Positions 17,364-28,017 are shown, counted from the first letter of the stretch. The stretch: DNA of 64,000 nucleotides from Candidatus Roizmanbacteria bacterium (GCA_016215445.1 JACRJL010000001.1:270449-334448); one strand, 5' to 3'. The notes: a model not told the origin generated them from the sequence alone. Translations and numbers: made by a program.

Positions 17364-18812
17364 ATGAAAAAAAGAAATAAAAGAAGATCTCACAGAACTC
17401 CAAAAAAAAATTTAAAAAAAGTTTTTTTGAGAAAGCTTAAGAAAGAAAAAAAGGAACTTGTCATTTATATCTATAATGTTGTTGAAGATGAGTGGTCCTT
17501 TTTATCTGCTATTCAACCAATAGAGAAAAGATTTGAATTAATCAACGAATGCAATGATACATCTGAATGTTATCTTTTTGCCAACGCCAGTGAAAAAGAG
17601 TTTATTTACATTTCTCCAATAGAAATTTCCAACAACTTTAAAAATTATTTTCAATCGATTACAAATAATAAAAAAGTCGACATCTATGTCCCTCAAAAAA
17701 GAACTGGGCTTATTTGCAAAGATTTATATACGGATAAGCAGTTGTTTAGTGATTTAATCCAGAAAGCAAAAAAATACAAAAAAGTGAAATTAATCAGTTA
17801 TGCAACTTCTCCAGAATTTTTGGAATTAAAAGAAAGAATGATCCAGCTCGGACTCAATGTTTTTACACCAGAGGCGCCGGAAATAGAGAACGCATGGACA
17901 GTCAATTTTTTCGGCAGTAAATCAGGTATAAGGCAGTTAGCCCAACAATCAAGAGCTGTAGAGCCTGATTTTATTATGCCCGAGGGAGTAATTTGCGTTG
18001 GAAAACTCGACGCCGCAAAAATTGCCGCCAACACTTATATAAGAGAAAAAGGAGTAGTGTTGAAGACAAATAAAGGAAGCGGTGGCCACGGCGTATTGAT
18101 TTTTAGAGAAGGAGAATTGCCTAGAGACTATAAATCATGCGAAAAGAGAATTTATGAACTTCTATCTGAGGATGGTTATTGGGAGAGGTTCCCGATAATA
18201 ATAGAAGAATTAATTAATGTGAACTATGAGGCTTTTGGCGCTTATCCGAATATCGAATTTAAAATCCACAAAAATGGCAAGATAGACATGTTGTATTACT
18301 GCGTAATGATGGTGACAAAAGAAGGAAAATATTACGGACTTGATATTCACGAGGACGTCTTAAACGAAAGAACAGCGGCGAGAATTACTGATACTGGTTA
18401 CTTCATAGCGGAAAAATATGCCGAAGAAGGTTACAGAGGTCATTTCGATATAGACATGATTGCTGGCAAAAACAGTCATATCTATGTTTGTGAATCCAAT
18501 ACTCGAAATACTGGAGGAACTGATATCTATAAATTAGTCTATGATCTTTATGGTGAAGATTTTTTCTCTGATATATATGTTCTTAATAGAAACGATTACA
18601 AATTTAAGTCACAGATATTTCCTTCTTTCGATAAAATAATAAACATTCTAAAACCTATTGTTTATGACAAAAAGAAGAAGGAAGGAATAGTGCTTTCATC
18701 GGCAGCTCCGGTCAAGGATGGGCTTTTGTATTACACTGTTTTAGGAAAAAACAAAAAAAGAGCTTACAAACTACAACAAGATATGTTTGACCTTCTGGAC
18801 AAAATTAATTAA
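17364..18812 (+). CDS. PGM1-like ATP-grasp peptide ligase (2 of 3)
   Basis: 482 residues from the ATG; an in-frame TTG 9 bases upstream is possible. A very basic start (RNKRRSHR...) is followed by a pre-ATP-grasp region. The ATP-grasp domain has 'VVLKTNKGSGGHGVLIF' and the metal loop 'VCESNTRNTGGTD', the E-x-N-x-R-x-TGG form seen in PGM1-type peptide ligases. Substrate unknown. It has its own promoter but sits 11 bases from the next ATP-grasp gene, so a shared pathway (modified peptide or cell-wall precursor) is plausible. Confidence 0.7.
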   Translation: MKKRNKRRSHRTPKKNLKKVFLRKLKKEKKELVIYIYNVVEDEWSFLSAIQPIEKRFELINECNDTSECYLFANASEKEFIYISPIEISNNFKNYFQSITNNKKVDIYVPQKRTGLICKDLYTDKQLFSDLIQKAKKYKKVKLISYATSPEFLELKERMIQLGLNVFTPEAPEIENAWTVNFFGSKSGIRQLAQQSRAVEPDFIMPEGVICVGKLDAAKIAANTYIREKGVVLKTNKGSGGHGVLIFREGELPRDYKSCEKRIYELLSEDGYWERFPIIIEELINVNYEAFGAYPNIEFKIHKNGKIDMLYYCVMMVTKEGKYYGLDIHEDVLNERTAARITDTGYFIAEKYAEEGYRGHFDIDMIAGKNSHIYVCESNTRNTGGTDIYKLVYDLYGEDFFSDIYVLNRNDYKFKSQIFPSFDKIINILKPIVYDKKKKEGIVLSSAAPVKDGLLYYTVLGKNKKRAYKLQQDMFDLLDKIN

Positions 18813-18823
18813 TATATTTACTT

Positions 18824-19849
18824 ATGAAAAATATTGCCTTTCTTTATAACGTTCGTCATCATTATCCAGACCCAAAAGATTCAAAGACTCTGAAAGAGAC
18901 TGATTTTGACGATCCAGAAACAACTAAATTACAGATAAAATATCTTAGAAAGTTAGGGTATACAGTCTTTCCGATTGAAGCAAATGAAAAAGCTTATCTA
19001 AAGTTGTACCGTCTAAAAAATAAGATTGATTTGGTTTTCAATGTCTCTGAAGGATTACATGGATCTGATCGAGAAGCGCAAATACCAGCTATATTAGAAA
19101 TGCTTCAAATTCCTTATACTGGTTCTGCTCCACTTGCCCAGGCTTTAATGTTGGATAAAGCTAAAGCAAAAGAAATACTTTTAGAAAATAATATTTCAAC
19201 TCTTCCTTTTTATTTATTGGGAAGAAATGACGTTAATTCTAATATTTCCTTTAAATATCCATTGATGGTCAAACCTGTGTCGGAAGGTTCTTCGGCAGGA
19301 ATCACAAATAAAAGTGTTGTTAGAGATTTTGTTCAATTAAAAAAGCAGGTGAATTATATTGAAAAAACATTTGGAGAAAAATCATTGGTTGAATATTATT
19401 TATCGGGAAGAGAATTTTCAGTTGGCATGGTCGGAAATCCTCCGAGGATATTACCTATTTTGGAATCTGATCACTCGCTATTACCTAAAAAATATCTACC
19501 TTTTGATTCTCTTGAGGTCAAATGGTTTTTTGAAATAGAATCTAAAGGACACGATCATCTAAAAATTCCTGCAAAAATTTCTGAATCTTTAAAACGAAAA
19601 ATAGAAAAAATTTGTTATAGTCTCTGGAATGCCATTGGAATTAGGGATTGGTGTCGCATAGATATTCGTTGTGATGAGAATGAAAATCCTTATGTATTGG
19701 AAGTAAACTCACCACCAGGAATTACACCGCCAGAACACGATCCGGCTTGTTATATTGTTAGGATGGCTCAGGCAAGCGGAATGGAATATGAAGATCTTCT
19801 TCAAGAAATAATTTATACTGCAGCTAAAAGATACGGTATAAAAATTTAG
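18824..19849 (+). CDS. D-alanine-D-alanine ligase family protein (3 of 3)
   Basis: 341 residues. Typical Ddl features: 'GLHGSDREAQIPAILEMLQIPYTGS', 'PLMVKPVSEGSSAGI', 'VEYYLSGREFSVGM' and the metal loop 'YVLEVNSPPGITP'. This is the copy most likely to be a true D-Ala-D-Ala ligase for peptidoglycan, though Ddl-like ligases with other substrates are common. The stop codon abuts the 3' end of the convergent tRNA-Val. Confidence 0.78.
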   Translation: MKNIAFLYNVRHHYPDPKDSKTLKETDFDDPETTKLQIKYLRKLGYTVFPIEANEKAYLKLYRLKNKIDLVFNVSEGLHGSDREAQIPAILEMLQIPYTGSAPLAQALMLDKAKAKEILLENNISTLPFYLLGRNDVNSNISFKYPLMVKPVSEGSSAGITNKSVVRDFVQLKKQVNYIEKTFGEKSLVEYYLSGREFSVGMVGNPPRILPILESDHSLLPKKYLPFDSLEVKWFFEIESKGHDHLKIPAKISESLKRKIEKICYSLWNAIGIRDWCRIDIRCDENENPYVLEVNSPPGITPPEHDPACYIVRMAQASGMEYEDLLQEIIYTAAKRYGIKI

Positions 19850-19921
19850 TGGTCGCTGAGGGATTTGAACCCCCAACATCTTCGATGTAAACGAAGCGCT
19901 CTGCCGTTGAGCTAAGCGACC
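19850..19921 (-). tRNA. tRNA-Val (UAC)
   Basis: 72-nt cloverleaf: acceptor GGTCGCT pairs with AGCGACC; anticodon stem CTTCG/CGAAG with loop TTTACAT gives anticodon UAC. No CCA encoded. Probably co-transcribed with tRNA-Ile, 13 bases upstream. Confidence 0.95.
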
Positions 19922-19934
19922 TGGCGTCCTTTTG

Positions 19935-20006
19935 TGCGTGCGGATAGAATCGAACTATCGCTCTGTTCTTTATCAGAGAACTGTTTTACCATTAAACTAC
20001 GCACGC
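19935..20006 (-). tRNA. tRNA-Ile (GAU)
   Basis: 72-nt cloverleaf: acceptor GCGTGCG/CGCACGC, anticodon stem GTTCT/AGAAC with loop CTGATAA giving GAU. No CCA encoded. Confidence 0.95.
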
Positions 20007-20019
20007 TAAACTTTTAAAA

Positions 20020-20028
20020 ATTATAGCA
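20020..20028 (-). promoter_or_regulatory. Extended -10 of the tRNA-Ile/Val unit
   Basis: TGCTATAAT on the minus strand; the start would be about 7 bases before the tRNA-Ile 5' end. Confidence 0.55.
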
Positions 20029-20046
20029 TATTGTTAATAAGTTATA

Positions 20047-20052
20047 TATAAT
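20047..20052 (+). promoter_or_regulatory. -10 element, leaderless, before MgtE/CBS-like gene
   Basis: TATAAT followed by exactly 6 bases and the ATG at 20059; no Shine-Dalgarno sequence. Confidence 0.6.
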
Positions 20053-20058
20053 AAAATC

Positions 20059-21279
20059 ATGCTTTATTTTTCTGAAATAGTTGGGAAAAAGGTCTATACA
20101 GAAGATAAAATCCTCATAGGTAAACTTGAAGATCTCATCTTTTTAATTTCCGAAAACCCAATTGTGACAAAAATACTCGTGAGAAGTCTGGCAGACCAGG
20201 GACTGATCATTTCGACAGATTATTTGCAAAGGATAAACGACAACTTAACAATTGAAAAAGAGTTCCTTTCTTCATACCTTGAAGAAAATGAACTTTATCT
20301 GGTTAAAAACCTACTTGATAAACAGATAATCGATCTTAAAGGAAATAAAATTGTTCGTGTCAACGATGTCGCTTTAAATCAAGATAAAGAAAAATTGACT
20401 CTTGCCGGAGTCGATATTGGTTTTTTGGGATTGGCCAGAAGGATTAGGATATTTGGAGGCGATAACTTTTATAAGTTTATCAGAAGATTTAATCTTAAGA
20501 TGACTTCGGAATTTTTATCTTGGGCTGATATCCAACCTTTAGAGTTAATCCGCGGTGAAGTAAGATTAAAGAAGCAAGAGGCAAAACTTCAGAAAATAAG
20601 ACCAGAAGATTTGGCAGATTATTTGGAACAAACAAATGTCATCAATGCCCGTAAATTTTTGAAAATTCTTGATACGGAAAAAGCCGCTGAAGTTATTAGC
20701 AATTTAAATATAAATTATCAAACATCTTTATTTAAAAGTTTTCGAGCGGAAAAAGCCGCTAAATTTTTGACCTTTATTGATCCAGACGAAGCCGTTGATG
20801 TACTTCTGACTCTGCCAAAAAAAAAGCAAGATGAAATTATCGGTTTATTGAATTCCGAAACAAAAGCCAATATAGAAAGACTTTTGGAATTTTCTAACAA
20901 CCAGATCGGTCGACTAATCACTACTGAGTTTCTCTCGGTTGATCCAAATGACAGTGTTCGTCAAGTTATAGATAGAATAAGAGAGAAAACAATTGATTTT
21001 TCTTCATTAGATTACATTTATGTCGTCAATAAAGAGAGAGAATTGGTTGGTGTTTTGAGTCTTCATGAACTTCTAATGCAAGATTTAGATACTCCTGTTT
21101 ATAAATTCATGACCCAAAACGTCGTCGTTGTCCATTTTACCACTCCTGAAGAAATCGTTGCTAAAAAAATGTTAAAGTATAAACTTTATGCATTACCTGT
21201 AATTGATGAAAACAAACGAATCCAAGGATTGATTACGCTTGACGACATGAACCCATTAATTTTAGATAAAATAAAATAA
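20059..21279 (+). CDS. Soluble PRC-barrel / MgtE-N / CBS-domain protein
   Basis: 406 residues. The N-terminal 'EIVGKKVYTEDKILIGKLEDL' and 'LLDKQIIDLKGNKIVRVNDV' look like two PRC-barrel modules. They are followed by an MgtE-N helical repeat (about 175-285, 'DPDEAVDVLLTLPKKKQDEI') and two CBS motifs (about 295-405). The membrane channel of MgtE is absent, so it is not itself a Mg2+ transporter; it may sense Mg2+ or nucleotides and regulate a partner. The SAM-hydrolase-like gene follows after 3 bases. Confidence 0.75.
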   Translation: MLYFSEIVGKKVYTEDKILIGKLEDLIFLISENPIVTKILVRSLADQGLIISTDYLQRINDNLTIEKEFLSSYLEENELYLVKNLLDKQIIDLKGNKIVRVNDVALNQDKEKLTLAGVDIGFLGLARRIRIFGGDNFYKFIRRFNLKMTSEFLSWADIQPLELIRGEVRLKKQEAKLQKIRPEDLADYLEQTNVINARKFLKILDTEKAAEVISNLNINYQTSLFKSFRAEKAAKFLTFIDPDEAVDVLLTLPKKKQDEIIGLLNSETKANIERLLEFSNNQIGRLITTEFLSVDPNDSVRQVIDRIREKTIDFSSLDYIYVVNKERELVGVLSLHELLMQDLDTPVYKFMTQNVVVVHFTTPEEIVAKKMLKYKLYALPVIDENKRIQGLITLDDMNPLILDKIK

Positions 21280-21282
21280 CAA

Positions 21283-22107
21283 ATGAAGAAATTAATTGTT
21301 GTCGCTGATTTGGCTAATGATAGTTTGAGTTGTGCAGAAATAAAAATTGCCACAGAAGGTTTTTTAAAAGACTCTAAAAACTCCAACATTAGTTTCGTCT
21401 CTTCTACCCCATCAACAATTCATACCGCTTTTTTGATAAATCAGTTAGTAGAGGACATAGAAATGTTTGGTTCACCCTTGGAGACTGTTATATTTCAAAA
21501 TACCGATCCCAGACTTCACTCTAAAGAAAGTATTGATAGAGCCGCCGGAGCTAAACCACTAATTATAAGATTAAAGTCGGGAATCTATCTGATAGGTCCT
21601 AATTCAGGCTATGATTTTTCCATGATCAAATATAGGGTTGAGAAATTATTTATATATAAAGGATTAAACGAAAAAGGCCAGTTTCATTCTCGAGATTTAT
21701 TCTCAAGACTTTCAGCTCATCTTATGGATTATATGGAAGACGAGCTTGAACTAGAAGATATTGAAGTCGATGAAATTCCGAATTTATCAGGATACCATAT
21801 AGGTCACATTGACAATTTTGGCAACATAAAAACGACAATTACCCGTGAGGATTTTAAGGGCAAATATGAATTTGGGGATTTTATTAATATTAAAATCAAT
21901 AAAACTGTAAAAAAAGCTAAATATGTCCCCAATTTATTCGGTGGTACTCCCGGTGAACTAGTTATATATCCGGGTTCTTCAGGTAAAAAAGATAATCGAT
22001 ACTTAGAAATTACTATTTGGCGACATTTTACCGAGGAAAAACCGACAACAGGTATCTTTGAATTTAACTTCCCGAAAATCGGGAGCGAGATTGAGTTACT
22101 TTCTTGA
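21283..22107 (+). CDS. SAM hydrolase-like (DUF62) protein
   Basis: 274 residues of the SAM-dependent chlorinase/fluorinase/SAM hydroxide adenosyltransferase family: 'FHSRDLFSRLSAHL' (family FHxRDxFxPxxAxL) and 'GHIDNFGNIKTTI'. The usual activity is cleavage of S-adenosylmethionine to adenosine and methionine. Co-directional and 3 bases downstream of the MgtE/CBS-like gene. Its stop lies 3 bases before the 16S 3'-flank stem of the convergent rRNA gene. Confidence 0.82.
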   Translation: MKKLIVVADLANDSLSCAEIKIATEGFLKDSKNSNISFVSSTPSTIHTAFLINQLVEDIEMFGSPLETVIFQNTDPRLHSKESIDRAAGAKPLIIRLKSGIYLIGPNSGYDFSMIKYRVEKLFIYKGLNEKGQFHSRDLFSRLSAHLMDYMEDELELEDIEVDEIPNLSGYHIGHIDNFGNIKTTITREDFKGKYEFGDFINIKINKTVKKAKYVPNLFGGTPGELVIYPGSSGKKDNRYLEITIWRHFTEEKPTTGIFEFNFPKIGSEIELLS

Positions 22108-22110
22108 ACA

Positions 22111-22134
22111 ATTTAGTTTATTAAACGGGCTAGG
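22111..22134 (-). other. 16S processing stem, 3' arm
   Basis: On the minus strand this 24-nt segment, downstream of the 16S 3' end, pairs with 23735-23759 (5' flank) along its full length, with one bulged C and one G-U. This is the expected geometry of the pre-16S stem cut by RNase III. Confidence 0.75.
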
Positions 22135-22143
22135 AAAGTTTAA

Positions 22144-22159
22144 GGTCTTATGTAAGACC
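22144..22159. terminator. Hairpin between SAM-hydrolase-like gene and 16S
   Basis: GGTCTTA (22144-22150) and TAAGACC (22153-22159) form a perfect 7-bp stem with a 2-base gap. Downstream U content is modest on both strands. It could be a bidirectional end or part of pre-16S folding. Confidence 0.35.
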
Positions 22160-22185
22160 AATTTCTTTCATAAAGAAAAAAATTA

Positions 22186-23702
<1,517 letters not shown>

Positions 23703-23712
23703 AAAGTTTGTT

Positions 23713-23733
23713 GTCAGACGTATTCCGTCTGAC
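23713..23733 (-). other. Leader hairpin just upstream of 16S
   Basis: Perfect 8-bp stem GTCAGACG/CGTCTGAC with a 5-base loop, between the processing-stem 5' arm and the mature 16S start. Likely part of pre-16S structure. Confidence 0.6.
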
Positions 23734-23734
23734 T

Positions 23735-23759
23735 CCTAACCCGTTTAATGAAACTAAAT
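23735..23759 (-). other. 16S processing stem, 5' arm
   Basis: Complementary to 22111-22134 on the other side of 16S (24 bp, one bulge, one G-U wobble). It shows that the solitary 16S transcript carries its own complete processing stalk. Confidence 0.75.
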
Positions 23760-23787
23760 TTATATTGGCAAGAAAAAACTGTCTCTA

Positions 23788-23837
23788 ATTTTCAAAGAGC
23801 GGAATTTAATTCTATATAACTATATTGAAAAAATCAA
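23788..23837 (-). promoter_or_regulatory. 16S promoter and boxA antitermination motif
   Basis: Minus strand: -35 TTGATT (23832-23837), 17-bp spacer, -10 TAGAAT (23809-23814). Downstream GCTCTTTGAAAAT (23788-23800) matches bacterial rRNA boxA. NusB, a boxA-binding factor, is encoded at 28204. Confidence 0.7.
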
Positions 23838-23844
23838 CCTCATA

Positions 23845-24900
23845 TTAACGGATTATTAGTTTGGTAAGCTGGTCTTTGTGTCGGGCTAATTTAGCTAAAC
23901 CGTTTATTGTCGCGTATTGGTAGCTTTCTTCGCTTAAAACTTTAATCTTAATTTCCTGTTCAAAAAACTTATCCAGTCCTTTTATTAAGGAAAGTCCTCC
24001 TGTTAAAATAATTCCTTTACTCATGACCTCGTCGACTATTTCTGGTGGCGATGTTTCTATTAATTCCTTGATTGCGTCAATAATTTGATTAAAGTTTGTT
24101 AAGAGGGCCTCTTTTATATCAGAACCTTTTATCCTGACAGACTTAGGTAGTCCGGTTTCCAATGATTTTCCCCTAATTGTGGCGTTTTTGTCAATTGAGT
24201 CAAAGCTTAAAAGATTAATTTTCAATTCTTCACAAGTTGCCTCACCCAAAATCAGTCCATATTTCAAATAAATATAGTTATATATAAGTTTGTTCATATT
24301 ATCTCCGGCATTTTTCAAAGTTTTTTGAGATATAATTCCGCCGCTTCCGACTATGGAGAGTTCAATCAATCCTCCACCCAGATCAGCAATTAGATTTGGT
24401 TGATGAGAAAAAATATTTAGATTGCAGCCAGCAGCCGTGGCCAATGGTTTTTCAACTAAAAAAGCTCTTGATACTCCAGCTTTGTATAAAGACTCCTCGA
24501 CCGCTTTTTGTTCAATCTCGGTAGCAACAGGTGGAATTATGGCAATTCCTGTCAATATTGGTTTAATCATTTGATTAGAAAAGTAAAGATAAGCAGATCT
24601 TTCTAGATATTTTTTTAATAGTGCGACTTGGGCATCAAAATCAGAGATGACTCCAGCGATGACTGGACGGACAATTTTAATGAAATCTGGAGTTTTACCT
24701 ATGATTGATTTGGCTTCTGTACCAAAAAAAAGGTAGTCGTTAGTACGGTTGTTGTAGCCTAAATAGGTGGGTTCCCGCAAAATTACTCCCTTGTCTTTTA
24801 TGGCAATTTTTGTCACAGAGGTACCCAAATCAAAATAGATTTCAAAACTCGAAAAAAAGGGCAGTTTAATTTTTGTCAAGAAACTAGTAAAATTGAACAT
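23845..24900 (-). CDS. mreB: MreB-like actin-family cell-shape protein
   Basis: 351-residue actin/Hsp70-fold ATPase: phosphate-1 motif 'YFDLGTSVTKIAI' (about residues 22-34), phosphate-2 'NLIADLGGGLIELSIV', adenosine motif 'GIILTGGLSLIKGL'. Organises lateral wall synthesis. An N-terminal hydrophobic/amphipathic stretch could bind the membrane. Its ATG is one base from the start codon of the divergent gene at 24902, so each promoter lies inside the other's coding sequence. No mreC or mreD nearby. Confidence 0.85.
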   Translation of the reverse strand: MFNFTSFLTKIKLPFFSSFEIYFDLGTSVTKIAIKDKGVILREPTYLGYNNRTNDYLFFGTEAKSIIGKTPDFIKIVRPVIAGVISDFDAQVALLKKYLERSAYLYFSNQMIKPILTGIAIIPPVATEIEQKAVEESLYKAGVSRAFLVEKPLATAAGCNLNIFSHQPNLIADLGGGLIELSIVGSGGIISQKTLKNAGDNMNKLIYNYIYLKYGLILGEATCEELKINLLSFDSIDKNATIRGKSLETGLPKSVRIKGSDIKEALLTNFNQIIDAIKELIETSPPEIVDEVMSKGIILTGGLSLIKGLDKFFEQEIKIKVLSEESYQYATINGLAKLARHKDQLTKLIIR

Positions 24901-24901
24901 A

Positions 24902-26896
24902 ATGAAAAAATTAGATAATATTTTAAGATTCCTTTATGGAAGTCTTTTTTTTCTGACTCCACTGATTTTTGCTCCAATGACTTCTGAACTTTTCGAATTT
25001 AATAAAATGATTTTTATATATGTTGTGACTATTTTGATCTCTTTTGTTTGGCTTCTTAAGATGATTTTATCAAAAAAAATATTGTTCAAAAAGACTCCCT
25101 TAGATATCTTTTTAGTACTTTTTTTATTATTCCAAATTCTCTCAACAGTATTCTCTCTTGATCGTCACAGTTCTTTTTACGGTTATTACGGCCGGTTCAA
25201 TGGCGGTTTATTATCGATAGTTAGTTATATCATACTATATTATGGTCTGGTCTCGAATCCGATTAATGTTATATCTCTTTTAAAGACGTCGATCTATTCT
25301 TCTATCTTCGTGATTATTTGGGGTTTGCCTGGAAAATTGGGGCACGACTTGACCTGTCTTTTGGTATCAAAAGGAAAGAAATTTGATAATTCTTGTTGGG
25401 ATAACGCTACTTTGCAATTTAGACCGGAAGATAGAGTTTTTTCCACTTTGGGTCAGCCAAATTGGTTGGGCGCCTATTTGGCTATCAATTTTTTTATTGG
25501 GCTTTACTTTTTAGTTAAAAACAGAAAGAACATTAAATATACAGTATTGAATACTTTGTATCTTCTTTCCAATTTTATTTTTGTTGTTTTTACGCGGTCG
25601 CGTTCTGCTTTAGCCGCTGTAGGCTTGGGATTGATATTCTTAGTCATTTATTACTTTTACAAAAAAGTAAAAAACAAGGGTAAATTTTTACTTGTTGTTG
25701 TTTCTATTTTTACAGTCTTGATTGGAGTTTTGCTGTATAACCAAAGATCTTTTTTTGATTTACGACTATCCAAAATTAATTCTGCCAATGTTACAGAGTC
25801 GCTTGATATTCGAAAAATTGTTTGGAAAGGTGCCTTAGATCTCGGATTAAGATATCCACTTTTTGGAACGGGTTTAGAAACTTTTGCGTACAGTTACTAT
25901 TTTATCCGTCCAGTAGAACATAATCTGACTTCGGAATGGGATTTCGTCTACAACAAGGCACATAATGAATTTTTTAACTACTTAGCAACAGCTGGATTTT
26001 TGGGTTTAGGCAGTTATCTGTTATTGATAGGGGCTTTTATATATTTTGTAATTTTTCTTATAAAAAATCAGAGCGATAAGAATATCCTTTTGTATTTTTT
26101 TATGCTGATCGCTTATTTGACAATTTTGATTACAAACTTTTTTGGTTTTTCTACTACCATGATTAATGTTTTCTTCTATTTGATTCCCGCATTTGTTTTT
26201 TCTCTACAAGAATTAAATAAAAATAAGGAAGAAACTATTCAACTCAAAAAATTATCAAATTATCAGTATTTATCCATTTTTATTAATTCAATTATTGTCG
26301 CATATTTATTATTTTCGGTTTTTATTTATTGGTTAGCTGATACTTACTATGCTTTAGGCGTAAACTATTCTAAACCGCAGATTTCCGACTATCAAAAATC
26401 TGCTTTTTATTTTGAGAAGGCTATAAAGATAAGAAGAGAGCATGTTTACGAAGATAAAATGTCATCGAGTCTGTCTTATTTAGCTGCAATCGCTGCCTAC
26501 CAAAAACAAACTGATGTCGCAAAACAGATAGTGGCTTTGAGTGATTATTATAATAAGAAAACCCTATCCGAGTCACCTAAAAATATTTTCTATTGGAAAA
26601 CAAGAGCAAAAAATCAATATCTTTTTTACCAAGTGACCTTAGATAATACGAATTTAAATGAAGGTATAAAAGCTTTGTCAACCGGTCAGAAGTTGGCTCC
26701 GACCGACCCAAAAATCCCTTATAGTTTGGCTGTGTATTATTCTCTATTTTATGATCAAGCTAAAGATCCTAATGTTAAAGAAAAAGCAAAACAAATGTCT
26801 CTTTCTGAGATTGATAAAGCTCTCCAATTAAAAAAGGATTTTCAAGATGGTTTAACTCTAAAAAAGGAACTTCTCAAAAAGTACACTTTACTTTAA
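24902..26896 (+). CDS. O-antigen ligase/polymerase-like membrane protein with TPR-like tail
   Basis: 664 residues. About 10-12 hydrophobic segments across residues 10-480, with a Wzy/WaaL-type signature: 'RVFSTLGQPNWLGAYLAIN' and 'GTGLETFAYSYYFIRP...KAHNEFFNYLATAGFLGL'. The soluble C-terminus (about 500-664) has TPR-like helices. Likely ligates or polymerises surface glycan, or glycosylates pilins. An in-frame TTG 9 bases upstream would overlap mreB; the ATG is preferred, with TAAAAT 8 bases before it. Confidence 0.8.
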   Translation: MKKLDNILRFLYGSLFFLTPLIFAPMTSELFEFNKMIFIYVVTILISFVWLLKMILSKKILFKKTPLDIFLVLFLLFQILSTVFSLDRHSSFYGYYGRFNGGLLSIVSYIILYYGLVSNPINVISLLKTSIYSSIFVIIWGLPGKLGHDLTCLLVSKGKKFDNSCWDNATLQFRPEDRVFSTLGQPNWLGAYLAINFFIGLYFLVKNRKNIKYTVLNTLYLLSNFIFVVFTRSRSALAAVGLGLIFLVIYYFYKKVKNKGKFLLVVVSIFTVLIGVLLYNQRSFFDLRLSKINSANVTESLDIRKIVWKGALDLGLRYPLFGTGLETFAYSYYFIRPVEHNLTSEWDFVYNKAHNEFFNYLATAGFLGLGSYLLLIGAFIYFVIFLIKNQSDKNILLYFFMLIAYLTILITNFFGFSTTMINVFFYLIPAFVFSLQELNKNKEETIQLKKLSNYQYLSIFINSIIVAYLLFSVFIYWLADTYYALGVNYSKPQISDYQKSAFYFEKAIKIRREHVYEDKMSSSLSYLAAIAAYQKQTDVAKQIVALSDYYNKKTLSESPKNIFYWKTRAKNQYLFYQVTLDNTNLNEGIKALSTGQKLAPTDPKIPYSLAVYYSLFYDQAKDPNVKEKAKQMSLSEIDKALQLKKDFQDGLTLKKELLKKYTLL

Positions 26897-26915
26897 ATAA
26901 GGTGAGTCGACGATA

Positions 26916-27410
26916 TCAAGGATTGATATTTGCGCTAGAAATTCCCCAGATGCAAGGTATAGTATTATTATCTTTATCTTTGCAGTTTTTATTGCAGTTA
27001 TAAGAAGTTGGACTGCTCAGATAAGGTAGATTTTGCTGATCATTTTCAAGACAGGCATAAAGTTTGTAGTATGTGCCGTCGGTATCTGATTCATAACGGT
27101 AATCAGTATTTCCAAGAGGATCGGTAGCTACTCTCTGCATATAAGTTTTTCCGGTTGAAGGGTCAGAAAACTGTTCTCCGAAAACAAAACCAGGGTCTGG
27201 CGCTTGAGTAGGATAAGCTCGCTTATCTTCATAATAGAGTTCCAAAGCTTTTTGCACCTGTCCTATATCGGCTTTACGCCTCGCATCTCTACCTTTTTTC
27301 AAAGACGTAAAAAAATTTCCTGTTATTAAAGCGGCCAATACTCCAAGGATTATGATAACGATTAAAAGTTCTATTAAGGTAAAACCTTTATTATTACGCA
27401 AGAAACGCAT
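26916..27410 (-). CDS. Type IV pilin/pseudopilin
   Basis: 164 residues with a prepilin peptidase site and hydrophobic helix: KG|FTLIELLIVIIILGVLA (cleavage after G9). The 'KKGRDARRKADIGQVQKALELYY' segment and a C-terminal domain with several Cys are typical of minor pilins. Lies 10 bases downstream of a second pilin gene, 2 kb from the main pilus cluster. Confidence 0.88.
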   Translation of the reverse strand: MRFLRNNKGFTLIELLIVIIILGVLAALITGNFFTSLKKGRDARRKADIGQVQKALELYYEDKRAYPTQAPDPGFVFGEQFSDPSTGKTYMQRVATDPLGNTDYRYESDTDGTYYKLYACLENDQQNLPYLSSPTSYNCNKNCKDKDNNTIPCIWGISSANINP

Positions 27411-27420
27411 TTAAGAAATT

Positions 27421-27939
27421 TTACTTTATACAATAATAACATTCGTCTGCTGGGTCGCCTGTCGGGCATCCTGATTGCTGTGACGCCAAAGTACCATCTT
27501 TATTAAACTTCGTATTACCATTGCTGGCAAACGATTTTGAAGTCGGCTTATAACAAGCTGATACTGTTGGAGGGTCGTTCGTTCCTGTAACCCATATATT
27601 GCCAAGTTGTCCACCTGCCAATTGGACGAAATCTGTTTTCAATTCTCCTGTAGTAACTATATTAGCAACTGCCGTACCGCCTAAAGTTTCGAGTGTTACT
27701 GTCGCTGGGTCTGTGCACGTTGTTGCATCAGTACACCAAGGCATATAGTTTTTTATTGAGTAGAAGCGTACAGAGGCTCCCTGAAATTCTGCAGCCGTAT
27801 TTCTGATACCTGTATCAGTACCTTTTTTTAGCTGTTCAAACGGATCGAGAGCTGCAAGAAGACCAACCGCTAAAGCGCCGAGAAGAGCAATAACAATCAA
27901 AAGCTCAATAAGAGTGAAACCAATTTTGAAGTTTTTCAT
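27421..27939 (-). CDS. Type IV pilin/pseudopilin
   Basis: 172 residues: IG|FTLIELLIVIALLGALA at the N-terminus, then a Cys-rich C-terminal domain (paired cysteines near 'CTDATTCTD' and 'CPTGDPADECYYC'). Probably the first gene of a two-pilin unit. The variable C-terminal domain gives no specific role. Confidence 0.87.
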   Translation of the reverse strand: MKNFKIGFTLIELLIVIALLGALAVGLLAALDPFEQLKKGTDTGIRNTAAEFQGASVRFYSIKNYMPWCTDATTCTDPATVTLETLGGTAVANIVTTGELKTDFVQLAGGQLGNIWVTGTNDPPTVSACYKPTSKSFASNGNTKFNKDGTLASQQSGCPTGDPADECYYCIK

Positions 27940-28017
27940 ATTAAATTCATTATTGAGTATTTTGCATCTTTTGTCAAGAGGTTTATATAAGCACCTTTTT
28001 TATACAAGTATTTTCAT

